Of a stretch of 64,000 nucleotides of DNA, positions 1 to 10,241 are shown piece after piece; position 1 is the stretch's first letter, and each line of letters starts with the position of its first letter. The DNA comes from Ornithodoros turicata. Lineage: Eukaryota > Arthropoda > Arachnida > Ixodida > Argasidae. Below the pieces are notes generated by a model that saw only the letters and a list, made by a program, of their open reading frames with translations, ran no database searches and was not told where the DNA came from. Location of the stretch: assembly GCF_037126465.1 (NCBI RefSeq), contig NC_088202.1:102021962-102085961 (forward strand), written 5' to 3'. The position numbers and the translations under genes were made by a program.

Positions 1-335
1 CCCATGGACGCAGCTATCCTCCCCCGAGCGGATTCCGCTCGGTCTTCCACTTCACCCTTTCCTCTCCTCCTCTCCACCACCTTTCCCTTCCCGAGAAACA
101 TGCCGCCTAATCAGGCAGGCAGACCTCTCGGGTTCCTCCCAACGACACTCCTCCTCCTCCTCCTCCTCCTGTTCTTCACGGCATATGTCCAACGTCAGAG
201 ACTTCACTGCTGTGCTTAGGTGTTCCACGTGTCAACTAATACCGCGCAGCTATTGCACTTGTATCAGTTTTATTCAGTCCCTCAGGTATTATTGACCCGT
301 TAGCTCTCTCGATGTGTACGCGATCAAGGCCGAGC
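1..335. repeat. Unassigned region with a CTC/CTT simple repeat
   Basis: No gene is recognisable here. A pyrimidine-rich stretch at about 50-175 includes a run of CTC triplets near 148-170. The open frame across it (Leu-rich because of CTC codons) is a composition effect and I do not call it a gene. Confidence 0.4.
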
Positions 336-337
336 AT

Positions 338-505
338 CACTGGCATAGCCAGAGGAGGTTCGTTCGGGGGTTTCAACCCCGAAACAGTACCTTTGTTAGT
401 GTGTTAGTGCACTTGGGAGAGGGAAACGAGCGTGAAATCCTCATCCCCCATGTAAAGTTTCCATAGAACCCCTTCCCGAAATATTTTTTCTGGCTACGCT
501 ACCAT
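338..505. mobile_element. MITE, 'GGCGTAGCC' family, copy 1
   Basis: The ends are inverted relatives of each other (CACTGGCATAGCCAGAGG on the left, CTGGCTACGCTACC on the right). The interior carries the family signature seen in the other copies: a GGGAGAGGG stretch, then CCCCATGTAAAG, then CCCGAAATATTTTT before the right end. Related copies lie at 2260-2363, 3968-4134 and 57641-57800. Termini of the CAGTGGCG...CGCCACTG type suggest a nonautonomous hAT-like element. There is no coding capacity. Confidence 0.6.
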
Positions 506-540
506 CAAGCATCCCTCAAGATCGGAAATCCCTCAATTCA

Positions 541-1184
541 GGCCCCTGCCTTCAGCTACCAGTTCCTACTGGACATTGAGACAACCTGCTTTCAGGCCTC
601 AACTAACCAAAGATTTCAGGCATAAAGTCAAAGAAGGTCACTCCAGGGCCCGTTGTGAATGCAGCTCGTGCAGGACATGGTTGCAGGGTATTCTGAACTT
701 TATAACATATTTACAGATGCGTCCACAACACAAGAGCCGTCAACATTGCGCATTTGTTTATAGGAGTCCTTGGGAGACCACCGTGCAATCCGTCTGTCTC
801 ACTGGACGTCTACAACTGCTATAGAGCTACGCCATCGATGAAGCTCTCCTCCACGTATAGCGTCATTAGAAGCCCCAACTTCATGGTCTATTTTCTCGAA
901 CTCAACATGTGGCCACAGAGCACTGGAAGGTGCAGCGAAATCCTCTGGCACAAATCGTCTCCATTATTCATCGTCTGCGACTCAATATCCCGTTAGCAGC
1001 AGCATTCCTGCATGAGATAGGTATCGTTGTCTCGCATAATTGTTCAACATGTGGAATACTGGAGGACACTCAGTACGTGCTGCTCACCTGTCCACGCTTT
1101 GACTCCAGTCGGCAAACACTGAAGAACGCCCTCGACAAAATGAACCATCGACCCTTCAGCGTTGAGGTGGTACTGCACATTTAA
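541..1184 (+). pseudogene. Decayed RNase H / C-terminal remnant of an I-clade non-LTR retrotransposon
   Basis: A broken copy of a retrotransposon ORF2 3' end. Near 700-745 the frame reads NIFTDASTTQEPST, which matches the first strand of RNase H with its catalytic Asp. The middle of the domain is scrambled by stops and frameshifts. From about 960 to 1184 the frame reads HRLRLNIP, then a CCHC knuckle (CSTCGILEDTQYVLLTCPRF), then NRPFS-like residues. The same tail occurs in the better preserved copy at 51740-51960, so these are the same or sister families. Frames are broken, so the copy is dead. Confidence 0.75.
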
Positions 1185-1191
1185 AAACAGA

Positions 1192-1411
1192 ACTTCACCG
1201 CATAGCCACCTCCTAGCCAACCACCATCCCAAATGACATCGTTCTCACTCCTGATTTGTTGAAAACGGGAAGCGTACGCCCATTTTGTGACAGTTATGCA
1301 ATACCTTATTGTCACAAAAATGCGTACGCCTGCTATTTTCACCAAATTAGGGACGAGAGCGATGTCATTCGGGATGATGATTGACTAGGTGCGTGCCATG
1401 CAGTGAAGATC
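1192..1411. mobile_element. Palindromic MITE, 'CATCCCRAATGACATCG' family, copy 1
   Basis: About 220 bp with long imperfect terminal inverted repeats. The left end runs ACTTCACCGCATAGCC then CATCCCAAATGACATCG. The right end runs CGATGTCATTCGGGATGATG then GCCATGCAGTGAAG. The inner arms contain GCGTACGCC facing GGCGTACGC-like sequence around a short centre. Degenerate copies occur at 37180-37400 and about 14395-14535. No coding capacity is seen. Confidence 0.6.
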
Positions 1412-2259
1412 TGCTTTAAGAGTGTGGGGAGTTGACCCGAGCAGCTCCGACGTCCCGTGTGTGGTCTGGCGAGCTATATGGAGGACATACGGGCTGAAGC
1501 CATCAGTGCTAAGTGTTCAATGCTAACGCACAACAAGTGAGTGAGTGAGTGCCAAGAGGAGGTGGCACGTAGCCCAAAGGCGATTGGCCACGGGTCACAG
1601 TGGGACAGAGCAGATAGAGGAACCTAGGTGACTAGAATCGATGTGTGGCCGAGGTGTCACCAAGATGACATACCAAGTGTCTTGGAGCAACTTGTCGCAC
1701 CGGCGCGAGCTACGTCACTGTTTTTTTTTCTTCTTCCTTTCCTATGTCCATCCACCAGATGCAATTCTTTACCACGAATCACAATCAGAACTCCACAAAA
1801 ATGCGCTGCTCGCTAAATAGCCTGGATATAAAGTATTAAGTGAAAAAGGTAATTGTGTATCAGCACCGCAGTTGCGTGAGGAATGAATCAAGCGGAAAAT
1901 ACATCGAACTCTCGTCTCTTTCCATAGCACGTTTGTGCCCATTGACATCAGTAGGTTACGATAATCAGTGGGAAGGAACTGCCATGTGTCAGCTGGTAAG
2001 CTCGGTTGTGTTTAGTGCGTTTCTTTCTTTTGCAGCCTTTTTCGTAGCTTTCCGGCAACACGACTTCACTGGTGCTCCGACACCGCATCGCGTTCAGCGG
2101 AGGTAGGTACGCTGCAACGGAAGTGCGTATACATATAAGAGAGCAGAAAGCCATGCTTTCATAGAACTCTGGCAGTTGATGACATCATTAGGCGGTCTCT
2201 CCCTCCCTGGCACCCGTTCCTACCGAAACACGCTCTCCCAGACGACGTACCGGTCACAC
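1412..2259. other. No recognisable gene; non-LTR 3' tail debris and low-complexity DNA
   Basis: GGACATACGGGCTG at about 1481 recurs near 6059, suggesting shared retrotransposon 3' sequence, and a GAGT microsatellite follows near 1540. I see no conserved protein on either strand up to the MITE at 2260. Confidence 0.35.
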
Positions 2260-2363
2260 CAGTGGCGTAGCCCGAAAAATATTTCGGGAGGTGTTTCATG
2301 GGGACTTTACATGGGGAAGCAGGATTTCACCCTCGTTTCCCCCCCATTCTGGCTACGCCACTG
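2260..2363. mobile_element. MITE, 'GGCGTAGCC' family, copy 2 (short)
   Basis: A 104-bp element bounded by CAGTGGCGTAGCC and GGCTACGCCACTG, an exact 13-bp inverted repeat. The interior holds the family markers CGAAAAATATTTCGGGAGG and TTTACATGGGG. It is an internally deleted relative of the copies at 338-505 and 57641-57800. The 8-bp flanks match only partly, so no clear target duplication remains. Confidence 0.7.
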
Positions 2364-3967
2364 AGCCACGCCACCACAGCCAGCGCCCCGCACCCCGCGC
2401 ATCTTTCCCTTCGAGTCTACCTCCGAGAGACTGACTGATGAGCAGGCTCACTGTGGCCAATGAGCTGAGCATGGTCACGTACCGTGGGCTGTGCATGAAC
2501 GACTTGTGTCCATACTTGAGCGGAGGGTGAGCGACCCGTACGAGCGTGAATGAGCATACGATCATGAATTAGCGTTGACACTGCACTGCAGAGACACTGA
2601 GAGAGCAGTGTTTAGTCGTTCAAAAGGGGTAATGTTGCTCAGAGAAAGGACGGACTGACTAACAGTGAGCACCATAGGCATGTATCCTCTCACTTCACGC
2701 TCACCCAATCTCAATCACATCAGCTGCACTCCCCTCACATCACCTTTACGGTCTTGGTACCCCAGGGATCAGTGAAATGAGATGGCAAACTAGGTTGTGA
2801 GCGAGTGCATAGGAGCGAGCGTGAGCACTTGAAGAGCTGAGTTGCAGATGACTCAACAAACAGGAAGCTGAGACGAGGATGAGTGAGCAAACTGAGCGCT
2901 GAACGGGAGATGGGTGAGCATGAGTGAGCAAACGGAGATCTGAGCGGGAAATATGTATAAGTGTGTGTGAAACAAGAGAGCTGAACTGGAGATGACAATG
3001 AGTGAGTAACTAAGGAGCTGAGCGGGAGTCGCAAGTGACGACCACTGCATTGGAGTATATGTTCTCTCCTCGGGTGCCCTTTGCACAGGAGGCAGTTTGT
3101 GATGCCATACGATAATTGCCACGACGGAATCGTTGTCTTTGCATGTGCGTATGCGAGAGTTCGGGTGTTGAGTTGAAATATGAGTTGAATTTTCAAGTCA
3201 AGTGTTTTTGAAGCTGCGCAGCGGACGAATGAATTGTGAGAAATTTATGTTCTGAGGCTGGAACACATAGAAAGGACAAATACATACATAGCCCCAAAAC
3301 TGTGTGCTGCAAAAATTGTGCTGATACTGCCACCAACGTTTGAACGTAATTCAGAGGCGGCTTCTTGTGGAATCAGAGTCGAGGGGAGCTTTCGTCTGAC
3401 GACGCACCGAGAAATGTTACTATACAGTGCTGACATGCTGGAAGATGGCTGTGAATCTACGCACGTTTTCATTTTTGTTTCCTCTCTTTACGCATATCCA
3501 TGCCGGCAGGAAGTGACAATTGGCTGCAACAGCAATCGTCATCAAAAATTATGGAATAGTCTAGGCAATAATATAGTGTCCTGTTACCTGGAATCTTTAC
3601 GAAAAGAAAGACGCAGCGAAAGCGAAAATTCTGTGCATGTAAAAGAACTCGGCACGTCTTTCGTTGGCAACTGTGAGGAAGCTAGAGTGAGCGTCCTACT
3701 CACCTGTAATGGGTCCGAAAAGGGGTGCTCTTCCTATGCGAGAAGATGTCAGATCGTGCAAGTACCACCTGAATTTTTCTGGCATTTCATTAAGACACGA
3801 AGCTGAAACATTTTTCAGGAAAAAAGACACGCACGCGTGAGTCTGTTTTGCATTACTGATGGAAAGACAAGACTTGATACCACTTGTATCACCAATTCCT
3901 AAAATGCATGAGTACGCGTAAAACGAGGAAGTCGTGGGTCGAAACTAACTGTATAGATACCGCCGTG
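2364..3967. other. No recognisable gene
   Basis: Several open frames exist on both strands, the longest about 160 codons at 3318-3806 (+), but none shows a domain, signal peptide or splice pattern that I can support. From 2730 to 3060 there is loose GAGCTGAGYGGGAG / TGAGTGAGC repetition, which explains the long frames there. Confidence 0.3.
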
Positions 3968-4134
3968 CAGGGACGTAGCCAGGGGGTAGTTGAAGGGGAT
4001 CACCCCCCCCCCCCCCCCGCAGTCATGCCTCTGGTAGTGCATTTTGGAGAGGGCAACAATGGGAAATCCACCTTCCCCATGTAAAGTCCCCATACCCACA
4101 CCCACCCTCCCCGAAATACTTTCTGGCTACCAGC
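3968..4134. mobile_element. MITE, 'GGCGTAGCC' family, copy 3
   Basis: It begins CAGGGACGTAGCCAGGGGG and ends CTTTCTGGCTACCAG, with the family interior in between: GGAGAGGGCAACAATGGGAAATCC, CCCCATGTAAAGTCCCC and CCGAAATACTTTCTGG. A C-run lies near 4001-4018 and breaks the left half. Confidence 0.6.
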
Positions 4135-4699
4135 TTGCCACCGTGGACGGAGTCAGACTTTTTGCATGAGACTTTTAGCATATGACATTGAGCATGTCGA
4201 TGCTCATGCAAATTGATTCTACGGAGGCACAATTTGGAATACAATAAAGACGACAATGTAATGCTAATACAATATGAAAAAGTCGTGGAAATCCTTGTCA
4301 GGCACCGCTTCCACCTGGTGAGCAAAGCCGAAAGGTGAATGCGCAACTTTCGTGTCTCGCCTTCTAGGGCGCGCTCAAAATGCTTCACGTGAATCCTGGT
4401 TGATGGCAGTAATACTGGATGGCGCTCATATCATGGGTTACTCGTGGTGGTGCATTCCAGTTTCGTTTTCTATGATATCTCGCGCAGTTTCTGAATTTAC
4501 AACTTCCAAATGAGCATGTGGGAGACACACCTGGCAAGTGGAACAGAAAAAAAAAAAAAAAAAAAGCGAAGAGAAAAGATTTTGGCACCGGATGGTCGAG
4601 GGACAGAGGGCCGCGCATAGAACCTTAATTCACCCGATTCTCAAATTTAAATAATGTTTTGGAGCATTTCCAATTCAGGAGGTTGCGTTGGCTGCTTTG
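4135..4699. other. No recognisable gene; A-rich tract
   Basis: An A-run lies at 4547-4565. No coding or RNA feature is supported. Confidence 0.3.
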
Positions 4700-4880
4700 T
4701 GGCGCGCTCTGCCGGGAGTGTGCCTGCCAAGTGCGGCGGCATGTTGCACCAGGGCTTGGGGTGATCGTGCGTCCTGGGGCAGCTTCATACATAGCCGTGC
4801 CGACATTTACCTGAACAGCGTGTGACGAGAAACCCAGAGAAAACACCCAGGCGGCAGAGACGGTGCCGGGCCACCGCAAA
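4700..4880 (-). mobile_element. tRNA-derived SINE, body/tail fragment, copy A
   Basis: On the minus strand the order is GGCACCGTCTCTGCCGCC, then TGGGTGTTTTCTCTGGG, then AAATGTCGGCACGG, then GCCCCAGGACGCACG. The same order of blocks occurs at 13770-13915 and 42540-42765. The last copy also retains the tRNA-like head with a B-box-like GGGTCGAATTCC. This copy lacks the head. Confidence 0.6.
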
Positions 4881-4930
4881 CATACTTACTGATCTCTTGA
4901 ATTTATATACTTCCACATCACCTGTCTTCT

Positions 4931-5126
4931 TACACTCTTCAAAAAGTGTGCACAGTAACTCCTTTTTGGGGAGTACACCCTTGCCACATATTCACTCCAT
5001 TTGGAGTGTACAATTACTCTCCAGTACTGAGTTAAAGAGTCTCCAGTAATATTGTACTCTCCAAAAGGGAGTGATATATGTGGCAAGGAAAATGAGTTAA
5101 AGTACACCCCCTTTTTTAAGAGTGTA
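4931..5126. mobile_element. Palindromic TA-flanked MITE
   Basis: About 196 bp. The left end TACACTCTTCAAAAAGTG mirrors the right end CTTTTTTAAGAGTGTA. Internal arms also pair (GTACACCCTTGCCACATAT against ATATGTGGCAAGG further right), so the element can fold end to end. Both ends abut TA, consistent with TA target duplication as in Tc1/mariner-type MITEs. No coding sequence. Confidence 0.65.
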
Positions 5127-7570
5127 GGCTATCTGAGAGTAGACTAACACCCTCAGGTAGGGTGTCTGAATACTAGATCCCACTGTGTAATGTGGAGTCC
5201 TCATTTGTAGAAGCGAATGCCGCAAAGAACACCATATTTACGCCCACGCTTATCATGTGCGAATGCTTTGTACTGATTTTACCCACTTTTTCAAACCTCC
5301 CCTACTATATATTTACTGAAAGAACAACAACTTTATTGCGAGATAATGAATGGGGAGTTTCATCGCCAGTGGGCGATACTCTACCCCATTGCTGGTGGTG
5401 ATGCGGGGAGTGAAATAATGAGCTCCTTCACAGTAAGGATCGAAGTCCTATGGTATCCAGAAAGGTGAAGACAGCTTTGAGGTCAGAGCGTTGGTGGGCT
5501 GGATGTGGCCAGGGACCAAGCAATTTTGTGAGAGAGGGGGCGAGAGTCTAGCTCGTTAAGGGATCCGGAGAGTACGATTCGGGAAGGTAGGGAGGTCGGG
5601 ACGTTACTCTACTCTAAAATGTTGTGCGTAGCTAAGCGTATAGCTACGCTTGTGTGAGCGCGCGAGCTGTGAGTGGGCATAAAGATGGCGGAAATTCGTT
5701 TCGTTAGCAGACGACGCGGTTGTTTCACCCTATGCAGAGGGAGCTAGTATTGAGACATCCTACCGCCAGATGCACTGGCGCGCCACGTGTTCACCGCCGC
5801 AGCCATGAAAGCGTGGGTGGCGCGTTCCTTATGCCAGATAATTCTGCAGCACTCCTCCGCCGCAAAAAGAAGTTTGCCGGGCCCATACGTCTAGTCTCCT
5901 CACGCTTTGGGAACGTTTAGTACCCATCAAACTTTGGGGTGTTGTCAGGTACACTCAAGGCACGTAATATCGTGAGACCAATGCGCTCTAATCATGTTAC
6001 TGTGGTTGTCTTGTTCTCCCATCGCCTTTAACACACCCCATCCAGGATCACTGTTCCTGGACATACGGGCTGTAGCATGTAGAATTGTCCTGCCTTGAAG
6101 AAAGCAGTGCAGTGGCTGCAGAGTCAACACTTGTGTTAACCTTCTATAGGTAATGCATCCCGTTTGCGAATTAACTGTTTATTATATATTCTTCCGGCTG
6201 CTCATTAATTTTCAGTTTAACTTTTCACTTCGTGGTTTTCACTTTTCGACTTGAATACGCAGTAGAAATATAATCTGTTGTCTGTGTTGTATATTAAGGT
6301 AATCCCTCCCACCCCTCTCCCCATCCGCGCCTATATCCTTCTGCCGTCGCGTCGTCTCATCGTCATCGTTACCTGATCGGTAGTGACACGATCAGGTACC
6401 TACCCTACTCTGCGGTCAAACCGTGCGGCACGGCGGCATGCCGCAGGGCAGGACTACGGAGTGGACCATCTCGGGCTCTTATTGGCGAGAGCCGGAAGTT
6501 TCCGACACACGGTGCTGGAAGCAATGGGTATCAACGCCGTTTCTAACCATTAGTGCGTCGCAGTACCTGATCGTGTTACACTAGTGTACCTCGTCAGCCT
6601 TCCGTGCTGGTCACTCTGACTGACTGCCCTAACGAAAATAAATGTGACCTCATCGCTAATAACGGAACAAATGGTTCATTACTTCTAATAAAGCATTTTT
6701 GGGAAGACTGGATGGATAAATTTTGCGAAAAAAGAGAGACTGGTTCCAACAGACCATGTCCTGATCCCTCAACAGGAAACCACTACAGCGCGAGCATACA
6801 TGCGCGTGTGGTAAGGGGCAACTCAAACAATTGCATTCCACGTGGACGACCTCTTTAGAAATACCCGTGTCTTCTTGCATATGCTCTATGACGTCGTCAG
6901 GTCTCTTCAAGGTATCAGAGACACCTTGCATTTCGCTTCAAATAGTTGACAAACTTTGAGAAAAGTTGGTAGCTGCACATGTGAGAGTTTGACATATTTT
7001 TCTTCAACCAGACCACACCAATGTGACAGCGCCATGGTGTCACCACCTGCGGCATTCGCTGTTCAAACGTCGCATGAAAACTTCGTGGCTCCAGCAGATG
7101 CGTGAAAGCAGATGTCCGTCTTGCGACCCTTTATCAAATTCATTGAAACTACCGGCCTGATCGACTTCCTCTAAGACCTCGTCAACGTCGTCAGCATCAT
7201 CCTCATCACCATCCTCTCATTTTTCCAAAAATAGCAATGGGGTAGCATTCTGCTCAATGAGCAGAAGACATCACCATATCATCGTCATCATGTACCTCTC
7301 TCGTGCTCCAGCGTGTTTCAGGTAAATGAATCATAAAATTATGGCGTCATTTCCGACGTCCAGCTGTGCTGCAACCTCTGGAGAGTTGGCTGACCCTAAA
7401 CTGTATTAGTGCAGTGCATACTGGAAACGGACACCGTCATAAATTTTATGATCTGCATAAGCGTGCGACGTAATGTAATACAGCAACATCTCGTGAACCG
7501 AGCTCTGGGAACAGCAGCGTAGACAAGACTTTTAATAAGGACGCTGACAACAAGTGGTAATAAGCGATTG
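5127..7570. other. No recognisable gene; dispersed repeat debris and an inverted repeat at 6368-6580
   Basis: AGATAATGAATGGGGAGTTT at about 5340 recurs near 43890, marking a dispersed repeat. Between 6368 and 6580, ACCTGATCG pairs across nine bases with CGATCAGGT, and ACACGATCAGGTAC pairs with GTACCTGATCGTGT about 180 bp away. ATC/TCG trinucleotide runs lie near 7190-7290. No conserved protein is visible. Confidence 0.35.
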
Positions 7571-7572
7571 GT

Positions 7573-7578
7573 TTTATT
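7573..7578 (-). promoter_or_regulatory. Candidate polyadenylation signal AATAAA of the dioxygenase gene
   Basis: TTTATT on the plus strand reads AATAAA on the minus strand, about 100 bp downstream of the TAA that ends the dioxygenase frame. Position and hexamer fit, but no downstream element was tested. Confidence 0.4.
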
Positions 7579-7673
7579 CCAGCCGCTGCGAAGGGTAAAT
7601 GGTTTGTAACATTGCCCTAAAATCACAGGTACTTATAGGTGAATATATACATATGTGTGGTGATGATGATTAT

Positions 7674-9732
7674 TTACAAGTGGTCGTCCTTCCTCATCTT
7701 CTCATAAAGTGATCGAATCTCATCCAGGTCCATGTAGCATCCCTTCAGATGTCTAAGAAACAGAGAAAAGAAAAGTGAATTACAAAGACAGCAATAAGAT
7801 GGCCTTTTGCAAATCTGAAGCACCCAGCTCTTCGGCGTGTGCTTGAAAATTGATGCGAAAATGTGGTGGGCACGCGCCAGTACTCTTGACTTACCGTTCA
7901 ACTTTAGTTGGGTCATACGCTGTTCTGCCGTGAAGGATTCGCCGGTTGTTGAGTACGACAAGGTCTCCAGGTGTGAGGTAGAAAGAATACTGAAGTGTAC
8001 TTTGCTCCACCCTGTTGGCGAAAGTCCTCAGGGCATCGTAGTAAGCGGCCACTTGATTTTGGGGCAGAAGGGGCGGCCGCATTGAGAAGAGACTGTAGTG
8101 AACATCTTTCAGCTTCCCCAGGTGGTCCACGCTTATCACCGGCCATGTCTCGCGGAACCACCGCTATGGAAGAAAGTGAATGAACGTGTTTATCATCTGG
8201 CGTTTTCCGGTATGTGTTCTCAATATTTCACGAACACTTAAAAGATCACGAGCGGAAAATAGGAAAGCTTAGAAATCGAGACAGGAACTATACACTGAAT
8301 GACATCGCACGCGGTCCTAGCCTTGCACGTCTGTATTCCTCAGTCTTCAGGTCCTTGTCTCGCTAACACTATCTGTTGATGCTTGCGGATATTGTATAGG
8401 ATGCGGCTTCATAGCACTCTTGTGCTTAGTATTTCAGATAAAATATGCACGCATCTATATACGATGTCTTACATCTCTTTGCGAATCCAGGAAGGAGAAC
8501 GTCACCGGTGTTGAAGCTAGAAGGTTGAACTGAGCGGGGTAGTTGTAGCGAAGCCATTGTGCAACGTAGAAGCCATCGACGAAGAAAGATCTCCCGCCCG
8601 CATTTTCCCGTACCGTAGCTGGGTCGGCAGACTTCAAACAATGAAGCAGTTGAACACCAGGTGCTCGCTCTCGGTACGCCAGGTCAGTGTGGTGGCCGAA
8701 TTCCAGACCAGTGTAAGACAGATGTGTCCTGGGGTCTGGATTGTATTTAAGATCGTATGTCTTTCCATACCCGGTTTCCCTGATATAGCCCATGCGACGT
8801 GCGACTGTCTTTATTTGGTGCTCATTGACTGGCACGCCTGCAAGGGAAAAAACGTTGAGTGAGAACAAGCAATCAGTAAAAGCTCTACAGGCATTACAAA
8901 GTTTGGGGCTCAAGTTCACGTCTCAACATAACTGTACCAAATGTAGAAGCTTCAGAACTCACCTTTCAGAATTGAGATGCCGTACTTGCAGACGTTTTTC
9001 AGCATTTGCTTCAGCCCAACTCTAGTTTCCATAAAATCTTCGTACTCAACCTCCGGTGGGTTCTCTTCAATTTCATCCCGGTTCCAGAGGATGATCGAAG
9101 AACGAGTATTTGTGTAAGCTTCATCCGTGATTTCTGTATGGTGCGGGACGGGCGCTACAGCGGGAGCGGGACGGGGAGCTGCAGGTGCTTCTTTTCGGTT
9201 GGAACAAGCCAGCGAACTGGTGAAGCCACTCAGCAGTGTATTTTGCTCGCATGGGGTGGCTTACGGGCTACACTGCGGCCAGTAGATCTCCAGCCGGTCC
9301 GCATTGGTGTCCACATCCCAGGAGAGAGGCTGAATGTTAACGTCGATGGACGCACTGTTCAGTCGTTTCTCCTGAGTAGATGGGTCCACGCATACTTGGC
9401 CACTTGCAAGCTGTCACGGAGCTGCGGGAAAACATTGATGAGTTAGCGACATGCTAAATAGCTCGTCCGTGATAGATAGAAGTTAACGGTAGAAAGTCCA
9501 GTGAACCGGTAAAGAATGTTAAGGGAAGTGCCTCAGGACGAGAGCCGCCAATATTTCGAAGAGGGACTGTTCTTCATTCTGTGCATCGACATCATTGGCA
9601 TGGTATTTAAAGGAAAATAAGACATACCGGCACCCTCGTCCTGAGGCACCTCCCATAAGAAAGCGAAGTTCAGTTCTCTATGCATATGTCTTACTAAAAA
9701 GTTGCAGGTAACGTTATCCTGGATTGTCACTC
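7674..9732 (-). CDS. Gamma-butyrobetaine dioxygenase-like gene (multi-exon, N-terminal exon disrupted)
   Basis: A spliced gene on the minus strand for an Fe(II)/2-oxoglutarate dioxygenase of the gamma-butyrobetaine / trimethyllysine dioxygenase family; the closest fit is gamma-butyrobetaine hydroxylase, the last step of carnitine synthesis. Exons by my reading: 9732-9650 (VRHMHRELNFAFLW), 9421-8963, 8837-8473, 8163-7895 and 7752-7674. The last three have consensus borders (donors GTAAGA and GTAAGT; acceptors ending TGCAG, CATAG and CTTAG) and compatible phases. Exon 8837-8473 carries the HxD iron ligands in FGHHTDLAYRE, plus PGVQLLHC and FFVDGF. Exon 8163-7895 carries the distal His and Arg in ILHGRTAY. 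The last exon ends GCYMDLDEI...KMRKDDHL. Exon 9421-8963 shows the Zn-site region (LRDS, CKWPS, CVDPSTQ), KYTAEWL and NRDEIEENPPEVEYEDFM, but in three different frames, with an in-frame TAA at 9263-9261. It is either a decayed gene or a consensus error. Confidence 0.85.
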
Positions 9733-9884
9733 CTATGGAAGTAGCAAGATATCAAGCATTTTCATCTAAGTGCTAGCAGCACCAAATATCTGCAGGACAC
9801 TAGTCGCAAATTTAATTCTGCTCGTAACACTATACGTCTTGCAACCGTGAAATGATATTGCACAAAACAGGTACACGAACTCAC

Positions 9885-10041
9885 CCATGTGCTATTGAAG
9901 AGACATTTACGTGCGGTCCGCGAGTGAGGCGAGCGTTATTTTCACTCGACTTGTGCACTTCTATTATCTTTGGATCTGGAACGGCCCTTCTTCGAGATCC
10001 TCCGCCAAGGGCGGGCAGTGGCTGCGAACTCCCGGATGTAG
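9885..10041 (-). CDS. Possible spliced exon upstream of the dioxygenase gene
   Basis: On the minus strand, acceptor GAAATTTTAG and donor GTGAGT bracket 157 bp. With the 10241-10160 exon the phases join (one leftover G plus CT), and the frame continues as SGSSQPLPALGGG, IIEVHKSSENNARLTR and NVSSIAHG. I do not recognise the protein. It may be the N-terminus of the dioxygenase, but the phase does not match the next candidate exon at 9732, so it could belong to another transcript. Confidence 0.35.
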
Positions 10042-10159
10042 CTAAAATTTCAATTAGGACCGTGTGCATTATGTACCCGAGAGCTAGTGCGGACTAATGA
10101 ACGCGATTGCTAGGCTTAAATTGCTGTGATATTATATTACTACTAATGCGCTAACTTAC

Positions 10160-10241
10160 CGACGGGTCTGGTCAGACAACCGAGCTCGTGCAGTGTCCAA
10201 CAGACGTCGTGCTGTACCCGAAAGAAATCTTTTTCGGCAAG
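10160..10241 (-). CDS. Possible short spliced exon
   Basis: An 82-bp segment on the minus strand with acceptor CTTTTCTTCCTGCAG and donor GTAAGT, both strong. The frame reads KDFFRVQHDVCWTLHELGCL. Splice signals and phase fit the exon at 10041-9885. I do not recognise the family and saw no start codon upstream. Confidence 0.35.

Noticed and set aside
4..219. Leu-rich 71-codon frame as a secreted or membrane peptide
   Set aside because: The Leu run comes from a CTC microsatellite. No splice or homology support.
2735..3196. 153-codon minus-strand frame
   Set aside because: Created by GAGTGAGC/GAGCTGAG repetition. Alternative frames on the same strand are equally open and no domain is seen.
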